From the NCBI RefSeq assembly GCF_002153425.1, contig NZ_KZ119600.1, forward strand, positions 748,418 to 812,417: a stretch of 64,000 bases of DNA, written 5' to 3'. Under the pieces are notes generated by a model, which saw nothing but the letters and a program-made list of their open reading frames with translations, did not search any database and was not told the origin of the DNA. Below, piece by piece: positions 27,894 through 36,635 of this stretch (position 1 is the first letter of the stretch; every line of letters starts with the position of its first letter). Both the position numbers and the translations under genes were made by a program. Origin of the DNA: Litchfieldia alkalitelluris (lineage in GTDB: Bacteria > Bacillota > Bacilli > Bacillales > Salisediminibacteriaceae).

Positions 27894-28625
27894 TTAAATT
27901 AGTGCTCCAGTTTTTAATTTGCATGCTTCAACGAATGCCTCGAATAGTTTTCGACTATGGAGGTCTGATTTATAGCTGAATTCAGGGTGCCATTGCACAG
28001 CCATATGAAACGTCTGATCAGGTTTTGCGACAGCTTCCACTAGACCGTCCTCTACTGTTGCGATGCACACCAGTTTATCCGCCAATGTTTTAATACCTTG
28101 ATGGTGATAGCTGTTTACCATGATTTTGTCCGTTTCTAAGATGTCGTAGAGCAAACCTTCCTTTTTTAGAAAAACAGAGTGTACAAGCTTGTCATAGGGT
28201 GGTTTTTGCTTATGAAGGAGCTTAGGTTCTGCAATTCGTTGAGTTGGCAGGTCTTGGTACAATGCGCCCCCTAATAGGGCGTTGAATAGTTGAATCGCGC
28301 GGCAAATTCCAAATACAGTTTTATCAGACTTGATTAGTTCCTGGTACAGCATTTTTTCCATGGCATCCCGTTCCCTACATATTTCTCCGCACTCAGGTAA
28401 TGCCGTTTCTCCATAAATGGAAGGATCAACATCTTGTCCGCCAGTAAAAAGGAAACCGTCATATGTACTTGCGAGCGTTTGAATGGTCTGAAGGTCCGTC
28501 GTTAATGGCAGCATGACGGGAATTCCACCTGCCTCTTCAATCCCTTTCATATAACCAGGTACCATCCAGTAGCTGTCTTTCTCAGCATCGTATAATGGCA
28601 AAACGCCTATCAATGGTTTCTTCAT
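27894..28625 (-). CDS. Gamma-glutamyl-gamma-aminobutyrate hydrolase family protein (class I glutamine amidotransferase-like, peptidase C26)
   Basis: The 243-residue hydrolase starts with KKPLIGVLPLYD, carries FTGGQDVDPSIYGE near residue 67, the nucleophile elbow FGICRAIQ (Cys near residue 107), and the HPE dyad in VQWHPEFSY. Members such as PuuD cleave gamma-glutamyl amides. GICRA replaces the more usual GICRG. Start uncertain: an aaagga site lies 12 nt before this ATG and closer to a TTG three codons upstream. Confidence 0.88.
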   Translation of the reverse strand: MKKPLIGVLPLYDAEKDSYWMVPGYMKGIEEAGGIPVMLPLTTDLQTIQTLASTYDGFLFTGGQDVDPSIYGETALPECGEICRERDAMEKMLYQELIKSDKTVFGICRAIQLFNALLGGALYQDLPTQRIAEPKLLHKQKPPYDKLVHSVFLKKEGLLYDILETDKIMVNSYHHQGIKTLADKLVCIATVEDGLVEAVAKPDQTFHMAVQWHPEFSYKSDLHSRKLFEAFVEACKLKTGALI

Positions 28626-28792
28626 GGAAATCAATCATCCTTTCTTAAGTGTTGTAGCTTCCACTACCATTCGAACAGTTTAATCATGGAATCATTTTAG
28701 CACGACTCTTGAAAAATGTGGCATGAGATGAACTTTTCTTTTAGTTTGGTTACCGTAAAAAATAGGTTTTGATGGAACAAACTACAGTTTAC

Positions 28793-28882
28793 TTGCTTTC
28801 CTTGGAGAAGCTGACAAGCCTCTTCGAGCATCGCTCTGTAGAGTCTTGCCCTGCCTCCAGCAACTGTGGAGTCTCAACCAAC
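28793..28882 (-). repeat. Dispersed GC-rich element, degenerate copy
   Basis: ttgctttccttggagaagc, caagcctcttcgagca, tctgtagagtcttgccctgcc and gtggagtctc match in order the copy at 56494-56592. The remainder of the gap 28626-28942 shows only an AT-rich promoter-like region. Confidence 0.65.
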
Positions 28883-28942
28883 GATGAAACTTTTTCTCCT
28901 GACTGTCGTCTAATGAAAAAATGATAAATAGGTGTGATAGGG

Positions 28943-29926
28943 ATGGAAACTTCTGATAAAAAAATCAGTGTTTTGATGCTAAAAAGGTTTAAGTATTTCA
29001 CTCTCATGGTAGCCACTTTCACAATGCTCCTTATAATAGTTGGGTGTGGAGAAGGTGGAGCCTCGAAGTTGTCTACACATGATTCAGTACCTTCAGAGAC
29101 AGAATGGGAGGAAGGGCAAGGAGAATTAAAGAGTAGAGCTGGCACTGCTGAGGTAGATCCTGACGATGCAGTTACTGATGAAGCGATACCGATTGGTGAA
29201 TTTCCTCATTACTTTTGGGAGGGAACGGAATATGAAGAACCAACTGGTACCTGGTTTTTGAATAATGGAGAAGGCTTTTTCGGTTATGGTTTGACGGGTG
29301 GGACACAGGAGGCTGGCGCTGAGCTATTTGTCTCTTTATTCGGTCACAATCCAGATGGAGAAATACTTGAACGGGATGTTCGTGTCCAATTGACGGAACG
29401 GGACAACGGCTCTAACGAAAAAATAGAGTTAGTTTATGAGGAAATAGTTTATGTGGAAAAAGTGGAGGAGGAAACAGTAATTTTCACTAACGTTTTGCCT
29501 GAAAAGGAAAATGTCACTTATTTTCTTAGTGCTGAAATCCTGAACGAAAACGGAGAGGTAGAGGATACACAAGTAGCTGCGATTTATGTACCTAAGCCTG
29601 AAATTAATGCAGAATTGACGACTGAACAAGTGGAGTTCAGCACTTCAGACTCAGAACTCACCCTTATTCTGGAAAACTATGGTCCTACTCATCTTTTCCT
29701 TGGTACGTATTATACGATTGAAAAAAAGGTGGATAACACATGGAAGGTGGTCCCTTTGCATGCAGACTTCGAAGATATCGGCATTGTTTTACAAGTGGGA
29801 GACACGTATGAGCAGTCAGTAAATATAAGTGGTCTCAACGAGGGATTATATCGAGTTGTTAAGGAGATAGGGGCAGATGGACTGGATCTAAGAGAGGTAC
29901 TAGCAACGGAGTTTTTAATAGATTAG
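28943..29926 (+). CDS. Lipoprotein with C-terminal immunoglobulin-like domain
   Basis: The 327-residue protein has a long signal segment (residues 14-34) ending in a lipobox IVGC35, so it is predicted to be lipid-anchored outside the membrane. An acidic linker follows. Residues 85-215 form a beta-rich region of unknown family. Residues about 225-325 (FSTSDSELTLILENYGPTHLFLGTYYTIEK... and GLNEGLYRVVKEI) resemble Bacillus Ig-like domains found in surface lipoproteins. Ribosome site aggtg lies 8 nt upstream. Function unknown. Confidence 0.8.
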   Translation: METSDKKISVLMLKRFKYFTLMVATFTMLLIIVGCGEGGASKLSTHDSVPSETEWEEGQGELKSRAGTAEVDPDDAVTDEAIPIGEFPHYFWEGTEYEEPTGTWFLNNGEGFFGYGLTGGTQEAGAELFVSLFGHNPDGEILERDVRVQLTERDNGSNEKIELVYEEIVYVEKVEEETVIFTNVLPEKENVTYFLSAEILNENGEVEDTQVAAIYVPKPEINAELTTEQVEFSTSDSELTLILENYGPTHLFLGTYYTIEKKVDNTWKVVPLHADFEDIGIVLQVGDTYEQSVNISGLNEGLYRVVKEIGADGLDLREVLATEFLID

Positions 29927-29955
29927 TAGTTCATGAGCCAATTTATTACTATTAT

Positions 29956-30012
29956 GCGTCTAAACCTTGGTGCGTCAAAGCGTAACAGTGCCAAGGGTTA
30001 GGCGTATTTTTT
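29956..30012 (+). terminator. Intrinsic terminator after the lipoprotein gene
   Basis: cgtctaaaccttgg pairs with ccaagggttaggcg (one mismatch), followed by tatttttta. Confidence 0.75.
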
Positions 30013-30562
30013 AGGTACAAGGAAGTAGCATGAGGGAGTTATTACTATAATTATTATTCGTTTAAAGAAATAGGATCTCCAATCACTAGGAATATGATAG
30101 TGGTAATAGATAGTTATACTACGAACTTTTTCATGTTTTTGAGGGTAGGGTGATGTCGATTCATGTAACAATAATGCATTCCAACTCAAAGTGAACGGCA
30201 TTTCTTAAACGTAGTGTAAATGTAGCAATTCTATTAGATGTATAGCACATAATCGGTTTTATAGAAAAATAGATCACATGACACAATCTTCTAGTATATT
30301 TTCAGTATTTTCTTACAATTACATTGATTGTAAAAAGAACTGTGCTTAGTATTGTAACTGAGTTCATAGCCCGTTCATTTTTTTCAGCAAAGCAATTCGG
30401 AATGGGTATGAACGACAACAAACCCCTAGTAGAGTCTGTTCAGTTGCACAGTCAACAATCAGGGTGTTAGGGAGAAAAGGGGGATTAGGCCAAGAACAGG
30501 ATTTATATGATGTGAAAATGTAGGTGAAGTTTTCAAAAAAATCATTCTGAAAGGGGCATTCA
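30013..30562. promoter_or_regulatory. Long upstream region of the secreted protease
   Basis: About 550 bp without a supported gene. It holds an inverted repeat ttacaat (30313-30319) and attgtaa (30327-30333), with a third attgtaa at about 30351. These are candidate regulator sites for the protease gene. A start site for transcription could not be fixed. A minus-strand open frame crossing into the protease is a shadow. Confidence 0.4.
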
Positions 30563-32533
30563 ATGAAGAAGTTACTAACCTTGTCGATATTGACTCTTGC
30601 GATGCTTGTAGGGTTCTTTTCTGTTAATGCGTTCGCGGATAATGAGGTCCAGAAGGAAGAGCATAAGTACATTGAAGGGCAACTAATTGTTTCAGTGGAG
30701 ATGGACGGGAAGGAAAACTCATTAAAAGGCCAATTGAACAGCACCACAGAATTATTACAAGATAATGCAGAACTTAAGAAGAAGGGCTTTGTTGTAGCTG
30801 ATTCCTTACTGGAGGAGAAAACATCTGATTCCCAAAGTGTGTTCAGCGATTCTTTTGTAGAAAAGGCAGCAAAGAAGACAGGGTTCGTGTACCTGATGGA
30901 GTATTCAACTGCTGAATATGACTCCATAAAAACAGCTAAAAAAGAGCTGGAAGAAACATTGAATGAACTTGGCCTAAAAGTAAGATACGTATCAGAAAAC
31001 TTCGTTGTAGAGCTTTTGGAAACAGAAGCTGTAGCCGAAGCAGATGAAAATAAAATTGCTCCTCTTATGCATAGGAATCAAGAATGGCATTATGGCATGA
31101 TAAATGCTCCTGATGCATGGGGAATTACAACAGGCAGTAGTAATGTGAGAATGGCAGTATTAGATACTGGGATTGACTCCAGTCACCCAAGCTTGAGGAA
31201 TTTAGTTGATACAAGTCTTGGAAGAAGTTATGTTGGTGGAAATCCTGAGGACAGACAAGGGCATGGAACGCATGTTGCTGGTACCATTGCTAGCTATGGT
31301 AACGTGTCAGGTGTTATGCAAAATGCATCTCTCATTTCTGTAAAAGTACTAGGAGATGATGGAAGCGGCTCAACGTATGGGATTCAACAAGGTGTTTTAT
31401 ATGCCGCAAGCATCAATGCAGATGTTATCAATATGTCCTTAGGTGGTGGTGGATATAGCCAAGGTTTCAGTGACGCCATTGATACTGCTGTGGCAAATGG
31501 AACTGTCGTCATTGCTGCATCTGGAAATGATGGGAGAGCCTCTATTTCTTACCCTGCTGCATATGAAGGGGCAATTGCAGTTGGGTCTGTAACCTCTAGT
31601 GGAAGTCGTTCTAACTTTTCTAACTATGGAAATGGTTTGGAGTTAATGGCTCCTGGTTCAAGTATTTATAGTACTTACCCAAATGGACAGTACAGAACGT
31701 TGTCTGGTACTTCCATGGCTGCTCCCCACGCAGCAGGGGTTGCAGGATTAGTAAGGGCAGTCGATCCAAGTTTGTCTGTATCAGAAGTTCGTGGGATTTT
31801 AGCTGATACTGCTCAATATGCAGGTGGCTCCCATCAATATGGAAACGGAATCGTGGACGCTTATGCTGCAGTGCAAGCAGCTGGAGGTTCAGGAGGTGCA
31901 CCAGCTCCGTCTGAAACAAATACGTCTGTTTCAACTAATGGTAGTGTTTTTGAACGTGGCGATGATGTAACGATGACTGCTTCCGTTACGGATGGTAGTG
32001 GGAATGGACTTCAAGGTGCGACAGTGAATTTTACAATCACTCGACCAAATGGTTCCACTGTCACAAACACAGCTACAACTAATTCATCTGGGAATGCAAC
32101 GTGGACAATTGGTTCAAACTCACAAACCGCATTAGGCACATACGAGGTAACGGCTGAAACGACTCTATCAGGATATGAATCTAGTTCAGATACAACATCA
32201 TTTAGTTTTTCAAATCAAGCACAAACCCAACAAACAGTCACCGATGTATCAACGAATAGTAATTACTATGTACGTGGACAAAATGTTACAGTATCGGCTG
32301 AGGTAAGGGATCAAGATGGGGCGGCCCTTTCAAACGCCACTGTTTCTTTCACGATTACACGGCCAAATGGAAGCACCGTGACGAATACAGGAACAACGAA
32401 TAGCGCTGGTGTTGCGACTTGGACTGTATCCACAAGTGGAGCAACGGCTACAGGAACTTATCAAGTTACAGCAGAGACCTCCTTAACTAATTATGAAGGA
32501 AGCTCAGACTCAACTAGTTTCTATGTTTATTAA
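30563..32533 (+). CDS. Secreted subtilisin-like serine protease with two C-terminal Ig-like repeats
   Basis: The 656-residue preproprotein has a signal peptide (residues 1-25, cut near AFA-DN), a propeptide to about 170, and an S8 catalytic domain with D201 (VLDTGID), H234 (GHGTHVAG), oxyanion N322 (ASGND) and S384 (GTSMAAPHAAG). After a short Gly/Pro/Ser linker (about 440) come two similar domains of about 100 residues, each containing FTITRPNGSTVTNT, probably for substrate or wall binding. aaagggg lies 7 nt before the ATG. It is an extracellular protein degrader. The Ig repeats appear to be a recent tandem duplication. Confidence 0.95.
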   Translation: MKKLLTLSILTLAMLVGFFSVNAFADNEVQKEEHKYIEGQLIVSVEMDGKENSLKGQLNSTTELLQDNAELKKKGFVVADSLLEEKTSDSQSVFSDSFVEKAAKKTGFVYLMEYSTAEYDSIKTAKKELEETLNELGLKVRYVSENFVVELLETEAVAEADENKIAPLMHRNQEWHYGMINAPDAWGITTGSSNVRMAVLDTGIDSSHPSLRNLVDTSLGRSYVGGNPEDRQGHGTHVAGTIASYGNVSGVMQNASLISVKVLGDDGSGSTYGIQQGVLYAASINADVINMSLGGGGYSQGFSDAIDTAVANGTVVIAASGNDGRASISYPAAYEGAIAVGSVTSSGSRSNFSNYGNGLELMAPGSSIYSTYPNGQYRTLSGTSMAAPHAAGVAGLVRAVDPSLSVSEVRGILADTAQYAGGSHQYGNGIVDAYAAVQAAGGSGGAPAPSETNTSVSTNGSVFERGDDVTMTASVTDGSGNGLQGATVNFTITRPNGSTVTNTATTNSSGNATWTIGSNSQTALGTYEVTAETTLSGYESSSDTTSFSFSNQAQTQQTVTDVSTNSNYYVRGQNVTVSAEVRDQDGAALSNATVSFTITRPNGSTVTNTGTTNSAGVATWTVSTSGATATGTYQVTAETSLTNYEGSSDSTSFYVY

Positions 32534-32560
32534 TTAATAGGGATACTTAGAGATAGTAAG

Positions 32561-32605
32561 AGGGGATGAATCAAAGGTGAAAATTAACTTTTTGATTCAT
32601 CCCCT
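32561..32605. terminator. 15-bp perfect stem-loop after the protease gene
   Basis: aggggatgaatcaaa and tttgattcatcccct are perfect complements around 15 nt. There is no T run on the plus strand, so it may act as a mRNA 3' stabiliser or as a weak terminator. Confidence 0.6.
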
Positions 32606-32678
32606 AAAAAAACTAAAAAATTGTTTGGTGAAATGTACCATTAATAACTTTATTGGTGGCCTACAAAAGTCTCGTAGA

Positions 32679-32894
32679 TTAATCCACTTCTTTTAACATC
32701 TTTTCTATCTTTGTTATCCGATTAGTTATTTCCTTCATTTGCTGGTGTTGTAGTGTTGCATTTTCTTTTTCAAGCCTTAGTCTTTCCTCAGCTCGTTGAT
32801 CCATTCTACGTACTACTTTTACAACAGCAACGATAACGAGAATGGGTAGTATAAAAAATATTACGAGGAAAATCAATTGGAACATGATATCCAT
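32679..32894 (-). CDS. Small membrane coiled-coil protein (paralogue 1)
   Basis: A 71-residue protein: one membrane helix (residues 4-26), basic boundary KVVRRMDQRAEERLRLEKEN, then a heptad-like C-terminal helix ending IEKMLKEVD. It is about 60 percent identical in its C-terminal half to the genes at 32897 and 33613. aaggaga lies 10 nt upstream, and the gap to the preceding paralogue is only 2 nt, so the two form an operon. Function unknown. Confidence 0.7.
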   Translation of the reverse strand: MDIMFQLIFLVIFFILPILVIVAVVKVVRRMDQRAEERLRLEKENATLQHQQMKEITNRITKIEKMLKEVD

Positions 32895-32896
32895 TG

Positions 32897-33130
32897 TTAA
32901 TCTATCTCCTTCAGCATTCTTTCTATGTTCGAAATTCGATTATTTATCTCATTCATTTGTTGCTGTTGAAGAGCAGCATTTTCTTTATCGAGCTTCAATC
33001 TCTCCTCAGCTCGTTGATCCATTCTGCGTACTGTTTTTATAACAAAGACGATGATAAACACGACTATTCCTAAAGGAATTAGCATCATCAATAATGGTAA
33101 TAGTGCAAAAACGATAGTCTCCACTTTCAT
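32897..33130 (-). CDS. Small membrane coiled-coil protein (paralogue 2)
   Basis: A 77-residue paralogue of its neighbours: long hydrophobic helix at residues 5-31, then RRMDQRAEERLKLDKENAALQQQQMNEINNRISNIERMLKEID. The ribosome site ggaggtgt is close to the ATG. It lies 34 nt after the regulator gene and is likely in one transcript with it. Confidence 0.72.
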   Translation of the reverse strand: MKVETIVFALLPLLMMLIPLGIVVFIIVFVIKTVRRMDQRAEERLKLDKENAALQQQQMNEINNRISNIERMLKEID

Positions 33131-33164
33131 ACACCTCCAAAGCTTTTATAATATACGTGTTAAG

Positions 33165-33488
33165 TTACTTATTTTTCTTTTTCATTGTCAGACTGTTTTC
33201 TAAGCCAGCGATTAGCTCCTCATCCAATGGAAGATTGAAGGGGGTTAATTCATAATACTTCATTGCTTTACCGTCTTCAGATACCTCGTGGTGTCCTTTG
33301 ATGATGTCAACCTCCTCTAGTTTTTTTAAGTGTAAATAAAGCAATGGTCTGCTAATACCTAATTCTCTAGCAAGCTGGCTAACGTATTGCCGATCTTGTT
33401 TTAACACGGCAATGATTTTAAGTCTGTACGGGTTTGATAAAGCTTCCAAAACATGTAATAGGTCGTCTCCATATTTAATATCTTTCAT
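33165..33488 (-). CDS. ArsR-type winged-helix transcriptional regulator
   Basis: The 107-residue protein contains HVLEALSNPYRLKIIAVLKQ, then QYVSQLARELGISRPLLYLHLKKLEEVDIIKGHHEV (recognition helix and wing), typical of ArsR/HTH_20 regulators. No metal-binding Cys cluster is present, so it is probably not a metal sensor. It is followed by two small membrane coiled-coil genes and preceded by a third, which suggests it controls them. Confidence 0.88.
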   Translation of the reverse strand: MKDIKYGDDLLHVLEALSNPYRLKIIAVLKQDRQYVSQLARELGISRPLLYLHLKKLEEVDIIKGHHEVSEDGKAMKYYELTPFNLPLDEELIAGLENSLTMKKKNK

Positions 33489-33612
33489 ATGTAATAATTT
33501 TATTACAGGTGTAATGAAAATACAACTAATAATTTTAAAATGTAGAGGTTGCGTTAGTGCTCTGCATGAAATTTAGGTCGTGGAGAATGTAATGATTGCG
33601 AAGGTCTTTTTG

Positions 33613-33828
33613 TTAATCAACTTCTTTTAACATCTTTTCGATATTTGTCATCCGATTATTAATTTCATTCATTTGTTGATGTAGTATGGCTGATTTTTCT
33701 CTTTCGAGCTTCAACCTTTCCTCGGCACGTCGTTCTATTTTTCGAATTGTTCTTATAACAAAAACAATGATAAATATAATAATGCCTAATGGGAAGATCA
33801 AAGGTAGTAATGCAGTAAGAATTTCCAA
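33613..33828 (-). CDS. Small membrane coiled-coil protein (paralogue 3)
   Basis: A 71-residue paralogue with TTG start after ggaggtga (6 nt). Helix at residues 4-27, then RKIERRAEERLKLEREKSAILHQQMNEINNRMTNIEKMLKEVD. It stands 124 bp upstream of the ArsR-type gene on the same strand. Confidence 0.7.
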   Translation of the reverse strand: MEILTALLPLIFPLGIIIFIIVFVIRTIRKIERRAEERLKLEREKSAILHQQMNEINNRMTNIEKMLKEVD

Positions 33829-34001
33829 TTCCGATCACCTCCATATTTGTAATATCTAATCTTCTTTATATCCCCTTTGCTTTTAATATTTTTATTTTAT
33901 TACTAGTATTATAGGAAAACAACTGTAATTTTGAATATTTTGAAAATATTTACAAATAGGTTTGTGATAATATGGTGTTTATAGAAGGGGAGTGTATCAA
34001 C

Positions 34002-34475
34002 TTGGGATATGTGGAAGATTTGAGAGAGTTAGTTGGTCAGAGGCCACTTATATTCGTAGGTGCAGTCGTCATCATTGTTAATCCTGATGGGAAGGTTTTG
34101 CTACAACAAAGAACTCATCCTTATGGTGTCTGGGGGCTTCCGGGAGGCTTGATGGAGTTGGGCGAGTCAACAGAGGAGGCAGCAAGGCGCGAAGTATTTG
34201 AGGAAACTGGTCTAAGAGTAGGGGAACTAAACCTTATCAATGTCTATAGTGGTGCAGAAAACTTTGTCGTTGCTAAAAACGGAGATGAATTCTATGTCGT
34301 TGTTGTCGCTTACTATACGACTGAATATGAAGGTGATCTTCATGTAGATTTATCAGAATCCATCAAGGTGGAGTTTTTTGGACGTGAAGATATTCCGACA
34401 GAGATGGTTGGTAGTCACAGAAAAGTATTAGATGAATATTGGCGGAAACATGAAAACTTCCTTAAGGAGCGATAG
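34002..34475 (+). CDS. Nudix hydrolase
   Basis: The 157-residue enzyme carries a complete Nudix box GGLMELGESTEEAARREVFEETGLRVG (residues about 51-77) that binds Mg and hydrolyses nucleoside diphosphate derivatives. The TTG start is chosen because gaaggggag lies 9 nt upstream, and MGYVEDLRELVGQRPLI is the usual N-terminus of this Bacillus subgroup. The substrate is unknown. No operon partner is close. Confidence 0.9.
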   Translation: MGYVEDLRELVGQRPLIFVGAVVIIVNPDGKVLLQQRTHPYGVWGLPGGLMELGESTEEAARREVFEETGLRVGELNLINVYSGAENFVVAKNGDEFYVVVVAYYTTEYEGDLHVDLSESIKVEFFGREDIPTEMVGSHRKVLDEYWRKHENFLKER

Positions 34476-34689
34476 CTTTTGAGGGAGTTTTTTAATTCGC
34501 TTATTCGTTGATAACAAAGGGAGTTTTCAGAATAAAAACATTTTCATTATACGAATAGTGAAAAATAGGTTGATTTTTTTAACTCACTCGAATAAAATAA
34601 TTCATATAAATCATAGTAAATTAATAGGAATTATAAGAATATAGGGACGAAGGATTCAACTTTGAACCTCGTTCGAGGAGGTGCCGTGC

Positions 34690-35484
34690 ATGGCAGCAGG
34701 AACAAAACCATTTCTTCAATTAGATCGTGTCGATAAAAGTTTCGAAAACGATGGAAAGCTTGAGAAAGTCCTTCAAGATATTACATTTGAGATGGAGAAG
34801 GGAGAAGTAGTCTCGATACTTGGAAAAAGTGGGTGTGGAAAGAGTACACTGTTGAATCTGATTGGTGGATTCGATAAGCCATCGAGTGGTGATGTTTATT
34901 TTGATGGATCCATTGTTACCTCCCCAAGTCGTCGTGCGATTATGTTATTTCAGGATTACGGCCTATTTCCATGGAGGACGGTTAAGAAAAATGTGGAACT
35001 TGGGCTTGAGCCAGATAAAAGCTTAACACCTGAGGCGAGAAAAAAGAGAGCCTTGGATTATATAAAAATGGTGGGCTTAGAAGAGAGTCAAAATCGTTTT
35101 CCAAGTCAATTGTCTGGTGGAATGAAGCAACGGGTGGCTATCGCTAGGGCGTTAGCAATTAAGCCAGAACTCATTTTAATGGATGAACCCTTTGCGGCAC
35201 TGGATACATTTAATCGTTATTATCTTCAAGACGAATTGTTAAAGCTTCAAGACCAGGAGAAAACAAACATAGTGCTTGTGACCCATGACATTGACGAAGC
35301 AGTTTATTTATCGGACCGTGTAATCATTATGGATTCAAATCCAGGAAGAATAAAGAAAGTAGTTAAAATAAACCTTTCAAAACCGAGAGACCGCAGTCAT
35401 GGTGATTTTCATTATTATCGCAAAGTTATTTTTGATTCGTTCCGATTTGCAAAAAATGAAAACCAGCCAGAATACAATATTTAG
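34690..35484 (+). CDS. ABC importer ATPase, nitrate/sulfonate/taurine type (SsuB-like)
   Basis: The 264-residue ATPase has Walker [11 protein letters not shown]-loop [14 protein letters not shown], signature LSGGMKQR, Walker [13 protein letters not shown] and switch [13 protein letters not shown]. The Q-loop plus PW is typical of the NitT/TauT family. gaggaggtg lies 6 nt upstream of the ATG. It is the first gene of a three-gene importer operon. The substrate is inferred only: sulfonate or a similar small organic anion. Confidence 0.9.
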   Translation: MAAGTKPFLQLDRVDKSFENDGKLEKVLQDITFEMEKGEVVSILGKSGCGKSTLLNLIGGFDKPSSGDVYFDGSIVTSPSRRAIMLFQDYGLFPWRTVKKNVELGLEPDKSLTPEARKKRALDYIKMVGLEESQNRFPSQLSGGMKQRVAIARALAIKPELILMDEPFAALDTFNRYYLQDELLKLQDQEKTNIVLVTHDIDEAVYLSDRVIIMDSNPGRIKKVVKINLSKPRDRSHGDFHYYRKVIFDSFRFAKNENQPEYNI

Positions 35485-35508
35485 TTAAACAGCAAAGGAG
35501 GTGGAGGC

Positions 35509-36630
35509 ATGAAGCGTTGGTTTAGGGTAAGTACAATATTTTTCTTAGTAATATCATTAATCTTATCAGCTTGTGTTGGGCAAGGTCCTCGTGAGGAAAA
35601 TGTCATCAGAGTAGGTTATTTACCTATCACACATGCAGCTCCATTATACTTCTCGAAGGAATTTGAGGAAGAGTTTTTAAATGGAGGAAGAATTGAGCTT
35701 GTTCGTTTTGGATCGTGGATTGAGCTCATGGATGCGTTGAATACAGGGCGAATAGACGGTGCTTCTGTTTTATTTGAACTAGCAATGAAAGCACGAGAAA
35801 AAGGAATTGATTTAAAAGCGGTGGCTTTAGGACATAGGGACGGAAATGCGATCGTAGTAGGTCATGACATTGACGATGTTTCTGATTTAAAAGGGGAGAC
35901 GGTTGCGATTCCCCATACATTATCAGCCCATAACATTCTCCTTGATGATATGCTTCAGCAGGCAGGGCTGAACTATGAAGACGTTAATGTCGTGGAAATG
36001 CCACCACCTGAAATGCCGTCAGCCCTATCAGAAGGAAGAATATCAAGTTACATTGTAGCGGAGCCATTCGGCGCATTAGGTGTGACCTTAGATACAGGTC
36101 ATGTTTTATTTCAATCAAATGAAATTAGGGCAAATTCCCTTTGCTGTGTCCTCGTCCTGAGAAGCGATTTTATGGAAGAGCAACCTGAATTTGCAGATAC
36201 ATTCGTAAAGGGATATATCGAGGCAGGAAAAAAAGCAGAGAGCTTCCACGTCCATGAACATGGGGACGGTTCTAGTGTTCACAACAGTCACCATGGTAGT
36301 TATGTTCAAGAAACTGTTGCACAAGAAGGCGCTAGTCCCGATGAAGGAACAGATGGAGCGGACGTATCAGAAGGATCGAATGTTGAATCTAGTAATCTAG
36401 CAAACTCTTCGTCTACACAGTGGGATATTAAGGAAACTCACATGAATTACTTGAATATCACTGAGGAGGCACTCGCCCTGTCTTTAAACTGGATTTCATA
36501 TGCAGATTTGCAGATTAAAGAGGAAGAATACGAGTTTTTAAGGCAGCGTGTAGTAGAAATGGGATTATCTGATAACCCACCGCTGTATGAGGATTTTGTT
36601 GATCAATCATTCTTTGAAGAAGAGATGTGA
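35509..36630 (+). CDS. ABC importer substrate-binding lipoprotein (NMT1/SsuA-like) with His- and Ser-rich insert
   Basis: The 373-residue protein has a lipobox LSAC22 and an NMT1-type fold: VIRVGYLPITHAAPLYF, LNTGRIDGASV, then VAIPHTLSAHNILLDDML. At about residues 245-305 there is an insert not expected in the family: a His-rich run (HVHEHGDGSSVHNSHHG) followed by acidic, Ser/Thr-rich low complexity. It could bind metal ions or be a flexible loop. The family fold resumes with HMNYLNITEEALALSLNWI. Ribosome site aaaggaggtgg. Confidence 0.9.
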   Translation: MKRWFRVSTIFFLVISLILSACVGQGPREENVIRVGYLPITHAAPLYFSKEFEEEFLNGGRIELVRFGSWIELMDALNTGRIDGASVLFELAMKAREKGIDLKAVALGHRDGNAIVVGHDIDDVSDLKGETVAIPHTLSAHNILLDDMLQQAGLNYEDVNVVEMPPPEMPSALSEGRISSYIVAEPFGALGVTLDTGHVLFQSNEIRANSLCCVLVLRSDFMEEQPEFADTFVKGYIEAGKKAESFHVHEHGDGSSVHNSHHGSYVQETVAQEGASPDEGTDGADVSEGSNVESSNLANSSSTQWDIKETHMNYLNITEEALALSLNWISYADLQIKEEEYEFLRQRVVEMGLSDNPPLYEDFVDQSFFEEEM

Positions 36631-36635
36631 ATCAT

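Noticed and set aside
30364-30927. 187-codon minus-strand frame upstream of the protease
   Set aside because: Overlaps the protease signal peptide and propeptide; antisense shadow with no ribosome site or family resemblance.
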